Source: Echinometra lucunter (lineage: Eukaryota; Echinodermata; Echinoidea; Camarodonta; Echinometridae). Taken from it: a stretch of DNA of 64,000 nt. The stretch is taken from NCBI GenBank assembly GCA_029962745.1, contig CM057171.1:2884682-2948681 (forward strand). Direction: 5' to 3'. How positions within the stretch are numbered: the stretch's first letter is position 1; the number at the start of each line of letters is the position of its first letter. The translations under genes were made by a program, and so were the position numbers. Below the pieces are notes generated by a model that searched no databases, was not told the origin of the DNA, and saw only the letters and a list, made by a program, of their open reading frames with translations. This document shows, piece after piece, positions 53,040 through 64,000 of this stretch.

Positions 53040-53680
53040 CAACTCTCCACTTTTACACCAGATTAGTGATCCTTACATTAATTCCTTTTTTTCCACATAG
53101 CGCTCTTTTCCCTTCTGACAAATGAGCCCTTGTTACTTCTAATGAATCTCCCTACTGAAAGGTATAAGTGACCGATTTTGACTGCACATTTTTTCATTCT
53201 TAAAGTGCAGACTCCTTTACATCTCTGATAAGTTCCCTCTTTCTAATTGGGCAGGTTCCCCATTCGAAATCGAATACATGCCCCAATTTACTTCTGATGA
53301 ATTGCTCCTTTTCCTGGCTAGTAAATTATGTCCCATTCCTCCTGTAAATTCGCTATAAGTGCCCAATAGTGCCCTTTTGTTCGCTGATAAGTAAGCACAT
53401 GTGTAGCTTTTCCATTCTGGCATTACTCCCTTTTTTGAAATTTGGTACACACTTAGCTTTCTAGTAAGTGCCATTTCACCCCCATTAAACCTGACAAGTG
53501 CCCCTTTTTATTTCTTATGAGCGTCCAAGTTTATTGTAAGTGCCCCTTTTCGCTTTTGAGTATTGCAATTCCCTTTTCGATAAGTGCTCCTTAAAATCTA
53601 ATGCATGTTCCTTTTTCGTCCTTATTGTGCCATTCCCCTCTTTTAACTATTCCATTTCTCATTTGGTAATGTGTATAGCT
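53040..53680. repeat. Degenerate TAAGTGCCCCTTTT-type repeat
   Basis: About 20 loose copies of AAGTGCCCCTTTT- and CTGATAAGTKCC-like phrases spaced roughly 30 bp apart. No conserved frame. Confidence 0.55.
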
Positions 53681-53999
53681 CCGAAGAATCAGAGAAGTTT
53701 CGTTTCATATAGGCCTAATAACAGAATACCTTGTTCTTGATACGACTACAGGGTGAAGCCGTGCATGGAGCAGGAGGAGGCAAGAGCTGGGGATACAACG
53801 AACAAAACTTTCATAAGAACGTACATTGCCCCTAAATTGTAGCAATGAAAATATTTTCATTTCCCCCCAAAGTTCGCTTGCACTTACTTATTACAACTTA
53901 CGCTGACATATATAAGCAGTGTTGTAACGATAATCATAAATTCTTATCTATTCTCCTTTTCATGTTGAGATTGTACTCTCTTTTGTAACAACTGCCCCA

Positions 54000-55090
54000 A
54001 AAGGCCACAATAACAACCTCACACTACTGTTTGCTGCATAGTGATCTTTTATTAGCAAGTTTGGAGCATGCGAAAAAGTCATTCGTCATTGTAAAGAAAA
54101 AAGAAACAAAGAAAGAAACGAATACAAAGCCTAAGAAAGAAACAAAAAATTAAAATTCGCGCTTAATAAGTTTCGAACCTAAAATCTCCCAATTAAGGAG
54201 GGCTGTACGCTGCTTCGTTCACTATCATCCTCCAGTTCATCTTTGCGCTTCATCCTTTCATGTTTGCAATGACTGCTGCCACAAGGCCAAAATAATAGCC
54301 TAACACATACTGTCTGCGGCATAGAGATTTCTTATTACCACGTTTTGGAGCATGCTGGAAAGAAATCAATTACTGAAAAACAAATAAATGAAACAAAAGG
54401 GAAAACCCAAACAAAAAATGGTATTTCCTAGCTTTTGAACCCAAAATCTCTCCATCAAGCTAGGAGATGCGAGTCAATCACGCTATGCAGAGAGCTATAC
54501 GCTGCCTCATAGATCACTACCACCCTCGAGTTTATTCTTTCCTGTTTGAAAATGACTGCGGCCAAAAAAGCGAATAATAACCTCACACATACAGTTTACT
54601 ACGTCGGGATTTTTTATTAAAAAGTTCGGGGCATGCAAAAATGAAATCAGTTACTAAAAAAAAAAAAAAAAAAAAAATGGAAAACCCAAACAAAACAGGT
54701 GCTTCCTGGGCATCGAACCCTAAATATCCTTGTCGAGGAGATGCAAGCCAATCGTTCTGTACAGAGGGGTACACGCTGCCTCACCGCAATCTTTCAATTT
54801 ATCTTCACCGTTTATCTTTTCCTGTTAGCAGGTTTGCAATGACTGCCGCAAAAAGCCAAAATAATAACTTCACACTGTTTGTTCCATAGAGATTTTTTTT
54901 AGCTTTAAGATGGGGCATTCGAAAACATCCGTTAATGAAAAAAAAAAAAATCAATGAAACAAAGAAACAAAACAGAAAAAACCCGAACTGAAACAAAAAT
55001 GAATGCTTCATGGGTTTCGAACCCATGAAGCGAAATCTCCACATTGCGAGTCAATCGCTCCAGATGCAGAGGGCTACGCTGACCTTCTAC
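54000..55090 (-). repeat. Four tandem tRNA-related (SINE-like) units
   Basis: Four diverged units of about 270-280 bp, each with GCAATGACTGC(C/T)GC, a TGAAACAAA-type run, then GG(T)TTCGAACCC, AATCTCC and GAGTCAATC. On the minus strand this gives an order like GATTGACTCGC followed by GGTTCGAAACC, which is close to a tRNA B box. An A box is weak, so these are tRNA-derived repeats and not functional tRNA genes. Confidence 0.5.
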
Positions 55091-55299
55091 CAGCCTCCAG
55101 GTTATTTTGGCACCCTTTATTCTTTCCGATTTGTGATGACTTTTCAAATACATCCATTTTGCGCCACTCACGATCTAAAAGAGTCTTTTACACCGACGAG
55201 CATACACTTGTATCTCTGTCATGTTAAATGTCTCTTTAAGGGGAAAAATGAATTTTCTTTTCTGTACAATCCCGACGTAGCATGTACCTAAGGTCACAC

Positions 55300-56600
55300 G
55301 CGTTTTTTCTTGTTTTCTTTGTTTTGTTTTGTTTTGTTTTGTATTACCGTACGTCAATGCCTCAGTGACATACCAAAGATAAATCGGCTTTTGAAGGTGT
55401 CTTTTCAAAGTGAAGCTTAAAGGTATTCAAACTAGTCTTTCATATCTTGAAGACATCTTATTGTACTGAAAAGTCAATGCACCTGTTCGCTCCAGAGCTT
55501 GTCTTCCACAATCATGACTGAATAGATTTCCAGTGTTATTCTAAGCTCTCAGTAACGCCATGTACATTGTTGCCTTAGTGAAAGGGCTTTGATCAGATCA
55601 GTCAAGTTTGAGCGGAGTAGTACTTTAAATTCTTTTTACTCGTACAGTATTTTCAAAGACTGAAGTGAACCAGAGCTTGATGACAATGCACTCTTTGTAA
55701 TTGCCAAATTCCTTACGAAACAGATGGGTAGAGGCTCTGAGTAACCAGACATTCATGACGGAGCAATAATACTTGCATTTTAAGGGGATGATCCTTCTTT
55801 CCCCAAATCAAACGAAAGTCCAATATACTATGCATGTAAATGATATTCACTGTATGTCATAAGCATTTATAGCACATGATCGAAATGTGGTATCGGGCAT
55901 CACATTAAAAACAGCAGGGGAGAATGATTTGGAATAAAACAAACCGGTGCGATCAAGATTACACAGCTCACACAGCGTCGTACAATTAACATTTGGACTT
56001 TTGTGTATGAATTTTCTTCGAATTCGACTTGCAGTTGAATACAAAAAGGCAATAATAAAATATGAGATTATGTATATGAATCAACTTATTCATGCTTTTT
56101 GATAATGTATTGAAGGTGATTGACACTCATGTCCCTTTGATGAGGACCTTAAACAGAAGAAAAAAAAAAATCTCAATGAATTACTCTAGTGAATTTTACA
56201 TTTTACCATGCATAAATTCGTCCGATGAACGTTGGTATAATTTAGCTAGCATTAATTCGTAAGCGTATACCATTTCAGCCAACCATTTCTGCCAACCATT
56301 TGGTAATACAATCCTACTCTTACACGTCACATTTCATGGAGTCTTTAAAAAGTTGAAGTGTAGCTTTAAGAAAGCGTAGGCATTCGAGCTAACAATGGAT
56401 CGTTAGTGGGGCTCCACATTGATACTTTTGTCCTAGACGTCTATAGGCTCTATAGAACAGGAGATTCATTCAGGACCATGCAATAGTGAGTGGTTTCGAG
56501 GAAATACAAGAACAAATCTCTATAGCTGGGGCTGTAGTGAAAAAATAGGGAAAGAAGCAGGAGAAAAAAAACTACAGAGGGAAATGAAAATGGATAAAAA
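55300..56600. other. Stretch without recognised gene
   Basis: It includes (GTTTT)n at 55320-55340 and otherwise looks single-copy within the window. Only short frames are present. Confidence 0.4.
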
Positions 56601-56642
56601 TTGGGCAGAGTGAGGTGCGCAACGCATCCTGCGCCAGCCTAC

Positions 56643-56858
56643 GCTGACTGCCGCCACCTAGCTGACTGCCGCCACCTAGCTGACTGCCGCCACCTAGCTG
56701 ACTGCCGCCACCTAGCTGACTGCCGCCACCTAGCTGACTGCCGCCACCTAGCTGACTGCCGCCACCTAGCTGACTGCCGCCACCTAGCTGACTGCCGCCA
56801 CCTAGCTGACTGCCGCCACCTAGCTGACTGCCGCCACCTAGCTGACTGCCGCCACCTA
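56643..56858 (+). repeat. Perfect 18-bp x 12 minisatellite
   Basis: GCTGACTGCCGCCACCTA is repeated 12 times without change that I can see (216 bp). Because 18 is a multiple of 3, it is open in several frames (ADCRHL on +, RWRQSA on -); these are not taken as proteins. Confidence 0.95.
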
Positions 56859-56916
56859 GGGGCGGGGCATGGCACCATATAGGATAATGTTTTTTCAGTT
56901 AATTGCATCAAACGTG

Positions 56917-57435
56917 CTTTGACGCGAAGCGCAGAAGCTCCGACGTTTCTTTGAATTGTTCATTGTCTGCTCCTGCTCTTCTTATGTTCTCTTACCTTTT
57001 TTCTTTTCTCGCTCCCGCTTTTTTTCCTTTTACTTTTTTTTTGTTGGCGTTTTGGAGGAGGTGAACGCCCCCATCGGCCCCCCCCCCTTGGCTACGCAAG
57101 TGCACTCCCATGGTAAAGGAGCTTTTGCAGTATTGATGGTTTGCAACTCTGTAAAAGAACACTTTTTGGCACTACAAACTTAAAGCCCTAGTCTAGTTTT
57201 GGTAAATCTAAGAATATTCAGTTTCAAAGTATGAATCCATTGTCAGATAAACAGATAAAACCAAATGTTATATCAAAAAAAACTTTAGTATTGATATTAT
57301 GCGTGTTTTCTGCCTTGCTATTGTGAATGCGTTACTTAACAACAGAAAGGGAGTCCAGGGAGAAGTAATGAAATTCGAGTGATATCACTAATATAAAATT
57401 GAAAATAAATCATGGTTGAAATTTATGGGGGGGGG
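56917..57435 (+). repeat. Direct repeat of about 0.5 kb, copy 2
   Basis: Second copy of 52421-52965; the two flank the 4-kb stretch with the tRNA-related units and the minisatellite. Confidence 0.8.
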
Positions 57436-57479
57436 GCTTGGGGGCGTCAGCGGGAAAATCTTTTGTGTGTTTGTAGAGG

Positions 57480-58250
57480 GTTATACGCCCTTTAATCCAT
57501 CATAATGAAAATGTGACCAGTGGTCAAGTTTTATACTAGCCCCACCCCTTAGATGTTCCTTCTTAGATTAGATTAACGAGACAAACAACATTTACCTGCT
57601 ATACAAACATAACGCAGGTAAATAATATTATATTTCGGTCTTGATGAGAAAACTCGGGAAAAGAATCATCTATAAGACCACCGTTTGGAGGAAAATGGAA
57701 GATTGTTCCTGGAAAACCTTTGGTGTGTTTGTAGGGGTTACCCCCTCTTTCCATCCGTCATAGTGAAAATATGACCAGTGGTCAAGTTTTTCTAGCCCCA
57801 CCCTCTAGATTTTCCTTGTTATATTAAGGTCTTGAGGAGAAAATTCGGAAAAAAAGAAGCATCTATATAAGACCGCCGTTTGGAGGAAAATGTTCGATTG
57901 TTCCTGGAAAACCTTTGGTTTGTAGGGGCTACGCCCTCTTTCAATCCATCACAGTGGAATTGTGACCACTGGGCAAATTCTACTAGCGCTAACCCCCCTC
58001 CCCCCCCCCCCCGATTTTCAATGTTATTACGGTCTGAAGGAGAAAATTCAGGAAAAAAGAACCATCTATAAATAAACATGATAACAACATCGATTGGAGG
58101 AAAATGGTAGATTGTTCCTTAAAAACCTTTCGGGTGTTAGTAGAGGGGTACCCCCCCCCCCCCCCTATCAATCCATAATAGTGAAAATGTGACCAGTGGT
58201 CATGTTTTACTAGCCCCACCCCCTAAATTTTCCATGGTCTTTTCTATAAT
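57480..58250. repeat. About 195-bp tandem family, block 2
   Basis: Four units start near 57491, 57749, 57937 and 58168. The first is interrupted by a TTTACCTGC...GCAGGTAAA hairpin (57590-57620) that recurs at 60640-60670. Confidence 0.75.
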
Positions 58251-58684
58251 TTCTGCAACATCCATCGTATCGCACGTAAACTCAACAAAAACTCTTTGTA
58301 ACATCAAACATTAAGGGTAACGCTTGCCCGACGACTAGGAGCCGTTTGTTTATTAGACATTTAAGAAATTAAACATTTTGTTTCAAAATTGACGTTTATT
58401 TATTATTTAAATAATCTGATTCTGTACATATTTACTTTCCTACTTCTCTCTATTCAAATTCTTTACTAAACGATATCATTGCAAATATCCCTGTTATCCC
58501 TATTCTAAATTTGCGACAAGTAGGTCCAGGGTAAAAAACCAGAGATAATACTCGATGAGCAAAAACTCTGGAAAACCTTCGGATCCACTTTTGCAAAAGA
58601 AACTATGCACAAATTTTCTGCTAACATCTTAAACAGCTTTATTATCAGTCCTTCAAATGTTGTCGTGATGAAGAACGCAAGCTA

Positions 58685-60474
58685 CAGTGCGTCCCCAAAA
58701 AAAACTTTACACTTTTGAAATGGCCGCCAAATGAAAAATACATGATCCTGGAAGAAAAAGGTTTATATGTATGGATAGCTCATGGACTCAACTTTCATAT
58801 GAGACCAAAAAGGCCAAAAATAATTCATGCTTGGGTGAGCACTGCTCACTTTTGTAAAGGGTATGAAAATTAGGTTGCGCAGGAATTGCGCCTTCCAATT
58901 TGTGAGAGGTAAGTCCTTTGGAGGTTACAAAATTGAGGATGATAAATTTATGATCAGTTGCAGTCAGTTTATGTTTGCTGAGTGAATCTTATGGTTTATT
59001 TAATCAAAATTTTATGCATGAGTGAACAGGAATTGCATTCATTATTGTAGCATTGTACCTTTCCCTAGTAGACTCAGTGGTGTGTTCATGGGAGTCAGGA
59101 TTGGGTGATGGTACATGGTGCAGGGGAGGTGAGATGTAAGGTAGGACTTTGTTGGGTAGATGGGATAAGGGTTAAGAGGACATGCATGCTCTCCCCCCCC
59201 CCCCCCTCTCTCTCTCCCCCTCCCCCCCCCCCCTCTCTCTCTCTCTCTCTTCCTGGGTGTGCTTGTGCATATCTTGACAATTGACATCCGTTGGTCTCCT
59301 CTCCAAAATATCCCGACCACATTCCCCTATCCCGAATTCTACCTGCATTTCCAAAATTGGACTGGGACTGATATCACCCATTAACACCTGAAGTCAATCG
59401 CATTCTATCGGTCAGTCAATCAATACCGTAAGTTAGACAATCAATATTTAGGTATCATTCAACTAATCAATGTATCAGTCAATCAATTAATCAATCAAGA
59501 ATTCAATCCCCATTCAGCTGATTCAATCAATGAATAAATTATTCAATAAATCAATCATAATTGATCAATAACTCAGTCAATCACTCAATCAAAATTTATC
59601 CAACCAACCAGTCATTTTAGCAGTTTAGTTTCGGGCAAGAAAAACGGTACAGCGTAACACAAATTGGTAAAATGAACATGTCAGTCTTTGTTTTCAGTTG
59701 ATTTTCATTCATTTCAATTTTACAACTGTTTCATCCATCTTGTATGAGAGAAAAGGGGGAAATAAATGATAATGAAAACTAAAAATCAAAGTTTGCTAGT
59801 TCAGTGGTCCACATGTCCACCTCCTCCTTCAATGCACAATCTTGCTCTCTTCATAAAGGATAAGGGAAGGCGGTTTGGATATTTTGGAGTGGAGACCAAA
59901 GAATGTGAATTGTCAAGATATGCACTAGCACACAGGAAGCAAGAGAGAGAGAGAGAAGGGGGGGGGGCATACTGTCCTCTTGACACTTATCCCATCTACC
60001 TTACAAAGTCTTACCCTACCTCACCTCCGGCCTGCAACATGTACCATCACCCAATCCTGACTCCCATGAACACACCACTGAGTCTACCAGGGAAAGGTAC
60101 AATGCTACAATAATGAATGCAATTCCCGTTCACTCATGCATAAAATTTTGATTTGATAAACCATAAAACTCACTCAGCAAACCTTAACTGATTGCAACTG
60201 ATCATGAATTCATCATATCACCCTCAATTCTGTAACCTCCAAAGGACTCATCTCTCACAAATTGAAAGGTGCAATTCCTGCGCAACCTAATTTTCATACC
60301 GTTTACAAAAGTGAGCAGTGCTCACCCAAGCATGAATTATTTTCGGCCTTTTGATCTCATGTGAAAGTTGAGTCCATGAGCTATCCATACATATAAACAT
60401 TTTTCTTCCAGAATCTTGTATTTTTCATTTGGCGGCCATTTCAAAAGTGTAAAGTTTTTTTTTGGGACGCACTG
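58685..60474. mobile_element. Palindromic Tc1/mariner-type element (1.79 kb)
   Basis: CAGTGCGTCCC and GGGACGCACTG ends are flanked by TA on both sides (58683-58684 and 60475-60476). The arms are about 600 bp each (58685 to about 59330 and about 59860 to 60474), related base for base for long stretches, around a centre with CAATCAATCAAT repeats. No transposase frame is present. Confidence 0.75.
59190..59250. repeat. (CT)n/(C)n low-complexity tract
   Basis: Runs of C and CT inside the left arm of the palindromic element; the right arm has GA and G runs at 59944-59968. Local Gly/Arg-rich ORFs derive from it. Confidence 0.8.
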
Positions 60475-60616
60475 TAGAATGAAGTGCTACATGCATTTCC
60501 TTTCTACCACACCCTAGATACCCATGCTCCAATGCACCAATGCGTCCGTAATTACATTCCTAGGAAACCTCTGACAATGCTTCAACCCGACATACATCAG
60601 CGAAATGTATGCATAC

Positions 60617-61445
60617 ATTAACGAGACAAACAACATTTACCTGCTATACAAACGTAACGCAGGTAAATAATATTATATTTTGGTCTTGAGGAGAAAACTC
60701 GGAAAAAGAATCATCTATAAAACCACCGTTTGGAGGAAAATGGAAGATTGTTCCTGGAAAACCTTTGCGGTGTTGTTAGGGGGTTACCCCCTCTTTCCAT
60801 CCGTCATAGTGAAAATGTGACTACTGGTCAAGTTTTTACTAGCCCCACCCCCTATATTTTCCATGTTATTACGGTTTGAAGGAGAAAATTCGGGGGAAAA
60901 AAAGCATTTATAAGCACCATATAAGAACAACCATTGGAGGGGAATGGTAGATTGTTCCTGGAAAACCTTTGGAGTGTTTGTAGAGGGTACGCCCTCTTTC
61001 AATCCATCACAGTGGACTTGTGACCACTGGGCAAATTTTACTAGCACCACCCCCAGATCCATGTTATTACGGTCTGAAGGAGAAAATTCGGAAAAAAGAA
61101 GCATCTTTAAGAACTAGAAAAAAAAAACACCCAGAAAAATGGTAGATTGTTCCTTAAAACCTTTGGGGTGTTAGTAGAGGGGTACCCCCTCTTTCAATCT
61201 ATCATAGTGAGAATATGACCACTGGTCAAGTTTTACTAGCCCCACCCCCTAGATTTTCCATGTTATATTACGGTCATGAGGAGAAAATTAGGAAAAAAGA
61301 AGCATCTATAAGACCACCGTTTTGAGGAAAATGGTAGATTGTTCCTTAAAACCTTTGAGTGTTTGTAGGGCGTGACACCCTCTATCAATCTATCATAGTG
61401 AAAATGTGACCAGTGGTCAAGTTTTAATAGCCCCACCCCTAGATT
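60617..61445. repeat. About 195-bp tandem family, block 3 (forward)
   Basis: Units start near 60792, 60995, 61191 and 61382, giving periods of 203, 196 and 191 bp. The first 220 bp repeat 57567-57790. Confidence 0.78.
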
Positions 61446-61578
61446 TTCACTATGATGGATTAAACGAGGGGGTACCCCTCTATAAACACCCCAGAGGTTT
61501 TCAAGGGAATTTCTACCATTTTCTTCCAATCGTTGTTCGTATATGGTGCTTAATAAATAAATGTTTTTCCCCCGAATT
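61446..61578. repeat. About 195-bp family, inverted partial unit
   Basis: At 61446 the orientation flips: TTTTCACTATGATGGATTAA is the complement of the unit start. Confidence 0.7.
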
Positions 61579-61579
<1 letters not shown>

Positions 61580-61654
<75 letters not shown>

Positions 61655-61678
61655 TAATAATAATAATAATAATAATAT

Positions 61679-61737
<59 letters not shown>

Positions 61738-61752
61738 ATAATAATAATAATA
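61580..61752. repeat. (AAT)n-(ACT)n-(AAT)n microsatellite
   Basis: About 100 bp of AAT, about 58 bp of ACT, then AAT again, followed by TTATATAGCGCCGGTATCC. The Ile/Leu-only ORF here is a translation of it. Confidence 0.95.
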
Positions 61753-61754
61753 TC

Positions 61755-62165
61755 GATGCTTATATAGCGCCGGTATCCGCCAGGTCCTGACGCTCATGAC
61801 GCTCAACAAATTACACAGGACAATCGAGAAAAATAAATATTGGAAAAATAAATTCTTAGACTACAAATTTAAGTAAGGAGAGAATAATCCTAAATTGAGG
61901 TAGATACAAATCAACATATTTCAAGGAAATGATAGCGGTAAATGATTAAGGGATCCATTCAAAAAAGAGATGAGATTTGAGGGCAGCTTTGAAGTCACTA
62001 AGGGTTGATAAGATGAGGGCCAGAGTGAGAGAAGGCTCTATCCCCCCAAGAGCTCCGTGTCTTGGGGATTACCAAAAGGGAAGATTGAGAAGAACGTAGG
62101 TGTCTTGCAGGCTTGTACTCAGTTATTAAATTCATATTGTAGGAGGGAGCAGAGTCATGAAGTAA
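61755..62165. other. Stretch after the microsatellite, dispersed-repeat-like
   Basis: It starts with the TATATAGCGCC...CCTGACGCTC phrase, which looks like the body of a dispersed element ending in an AAT tract. No gene seen. Confidence 0.4.
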
Positions 62166-62870
62166 TTTTCTCCTGAAGACCTTAATAACATGGAAAATCT
62201 AGGGGGTGGGCTAGTAAAACTTGACCAGTGGACACATTTTCAATATGATGGATTGAAAGAGGGGGTACCCCTGTACAAACACCCCGAAGGTTTTTCAGGA
62301 ACAATCTACCATTTTCCTCCAAACGGTGGTCTTACAGATGCTTATTTTTTTCCGAATTTTCTCCTCAAGACCGTAATGTAACATGGAAAATCTAGGGGTG
62401 GGGCTAGTAAACTTGACCAGAGGTCACATTTTCACTATGACGGATTGAAAGAGGGGGTACCCCCCTACAAACACCCCGATGGTTTTCCAGGAACAATCTC
62501 CCATTTTCCTCCAATCTTGGTTCTTATATGGTGCTTATGAATGCTTTTTCCCCCCGAATTTTCTCCTGAAGACCGTAGAAATACTGAAAATCTAAGGAGT
62601 GGGGCTAGTAAATTTTGACCAGTGGTCACATTTTCACTATGATGGATTTAAAGAAGGGGTACCCCCTACAAACACCCCGAAGGTTTTCCAGGAACAATAA
62701 GCCTTTTATTAGGGATGCCTTTTAAAAAAAATCTCCTTGAGATCCTCATATAATGCAAATTTGAGGGGATGGTGCTCGAAAAACTTGACCAGTGGTCACA
62801 CTTTCACTCTGATAGATTGAAATAGGTGGTACCCCTCAGAAAAACCCTGAAGTTTGTCAGTAACTGAGGC
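62166..62870. repeat. About 195-bp tandem family, block 4 (inverted)
   Basis: Four units in reverse orientation have their GATGGATTGAAAGAG motif near 62236, 62437, 62636 and 62803 (periods 201, 199 and 167). Confidence 0.78.
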
Positions 62871-62984
62871 AGAAACAATCCAGATATATATACACATAAT
62901 ATTGTAATTGTGGGCTGGCTTGTTGTTGGCGACAGATGACTGTGAATTTGTATAGGAAATAGGAAGGTCGACAGCAAGACAGAT

Positions 62985-63026
62985 ACAGAGAGAGATAGAG
63001 GGAGAGAGAGAGAGAGAGAGAGGGGG

Positions 63027-63058
<32 letters not shown>

Positions 63059-63060
63059 TG
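62985..63060. repeat. (GA)n microsatellite
   Basis: GA runs broken by a short poly-G. Confidence 0.9.
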
Positions 63061-63214
63061 TTGGAAATTAGATATGAAATAAAAACTTCAGAGTTTGAGT
63101 CTAATTGAATGACGGAATACGCAAAAAAAAAAAAAAAAAAGAATTACAAAAGGGGAATAAAAAGAGTGAAAGACTGAAGGACACTGCATCAGTAAGGTTA
63201 TTACTTCCAGCTAG

Positions 63215-63410
63215 AAAGAAGAAGAGCAAGAAGAAGAAGAAGAAGAAGAAGAAGAACAGAGGAGGAAGAAGAAGAAGAAGAAGAAGAAGAAGAAGAAGAA
63301 GACGACGAAGAAGAAGAAGAAGGAGGAGGAGGAGGCGGAGAGAGAAGAAGAGGAAGGAAAAGGAGGAGGCGGAGAGAGAAGAAGAGGAAGAAAAAGGAGA
63401 AGGAGAAAAT
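63215..63410. repeat. (GAA)n/(GGA)n purine tract
   Basis: About 190 bp of almost pure purine on the + strand; the Arg/Lys-rich ORF is a translation of it. Confidence 0.95.
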
Positions 63411-63429
63411 TTAAACTCGTATTTAAATT

Positions 63430-64000
63430 AATATTTCTAATGTGGCTTGCATGGCCATGGGGGTTGTTACCATGTGTTTCATTTTTTTTCCTTCTTCTTC
63501 TTAACCCCCCCCCCCTCATTATTTCTAATTTCCTGTTCTCTGATTACAAGGCCAAAATGGGAGAAAACGGGTCAGTTTTCAGCTGAACACATTATAATCC
63601 GTCCGGTATGATATAGCTGCTGGTATCATGGTAGGTAACAATGAATGGAGCTAATTATTGTGCCATCGATTTTGGCTGAAGTATAATCACTCATCTCATT
63701 ATCATTGCACGGAGGCTTCACGACGATTAATGATCTAAACGTCCTCCTATTACTCCTAGAAAGACAATAATAGTGCTGTGTTATCAAACATCCATTTATG
63801 GCACCTTCCATTTGAATTGGCGGAACGACGAGCGCATTATTACGTAATAATCTGTCGATGTCATAGTTGCAGAGGAATATATATTGCTATGCGGGAGATG
63901 TCGCCTGATTTCAGTCAAGGTATACGCAATTTGGTTTAGGTGCATAAAAAGGGAACATTGATGTTCGTTTTTTCGGTTAAAGGTCATATATTTACTCCTT
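63430..64000. other. End of window without recognised gene
   Basis: Moderately complex sequence with frames under 65 codons on both strands; I see no splice-site-bounded coding segment I could defend. Confidence 0.35.

Noticed and set aside
54990..55090. Functional tRNA gene on the minus strand
   Set aside because: The B-box-like motif is good but no complete cloverleaf could be drawn and the A box is weak; it is one of four diverged repeat units.
56601..56911. ADCRHL-repeat and RWRQSA-repeat proteins
   Set aside because: Product of the perfect 18-bp minisatellite; open on both strands.
61561..61767. Ile/Leu-only membrane peptide
   Set aside because: Translation of the AAT/ACT microsatellite.
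63105..63519. Lys/Arg/Glu-rich protein or its Ser/Phe-rich antisense
   Set aside because: Translation of the GAA/GGA purine tract.

Overview
The window is animal (deuterostome) genomic DNA: spliced genes with GT-AG introns, about 20 fibronectin type III (FN3) exons, many short terminal-inverted-repeat transposons, and no bacterial or viral gene organisation. An echinoderm, probably a sea urchin, is the best guess. The support is two copies of an element whose long inverted arms are built of 15-bp repeats, as in the TU elements described from sea urchin, and a haplotype-like divergence of several percent. This is inference from sequence features, not a species identification.

The window is three contigs joined by two runs of exactly 500 N (14001-14500 and 37501-38000). 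Contig A (1-14000) and contig B (14501-37500) both carry the same large gene, a tandem array of FN3 domains encoded almost always as one domain per exon with phase-1 introns. It reads on + in A and on - in B. A 5419-14000 is homologous to the reverse complement of B 23639-37500, and each homology edge lies exactly on a contig edge. This is a dovetail overlap: B appears to be the other haplotype of A, placed in reverse and not merged. Merging A 1-5418 with reversed B gives one gene of 20 complete FN3 domains plus a partial one. The domains alternate strictly between a longer type (about 87-109 aa) and a shorter type (about 76-90 aa, usually ending in RTS or RTG). Both ends of the gene lie outside the window. 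No signal peptide, membrane segment or catalytic domain is seen, so its identity (for example a receptor-type tyrosine phosphatase or another adhesion receptor) is open.

B exceeds A across the shared region by about 5.3 kb, nearly all from two hAT-like insertions (28384-31461 and 32588-34737) with 8-bp target duplications; A keeps both empty sites. Both copies share a TU-type element (11454-12963 and 24649-26143). Beyond A, B carries a Penelope-like GIY-YIG endonuclease fragment as an inverted pair (21326-22916) and a hAT-type MITE (14920-15192).

Contig C (38001-64000) holds the last three recognised exons of an AKIP1 (A-kinase-interacting protein 1) orthologue on +, 41854-44899. Its first exons were not found. 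The rest of C is repeat-dense: hAT-, TTAA-, Harbinger- and Tc1/mariner-type elements, fold-back repeats, a tandem family of about 195 bp that changes orientation, four tRNA-related tandem units, a perfect 18-bp x 12 minisatellite, and long microsatellites. I see no further convincing gene in 45-64 kb. No coherent undescribed multi-gene system was found. The most useful results are the contig overlap, the alternating FN3 architecture, and the link between the long TU-type elements and short relatives with the same ends.
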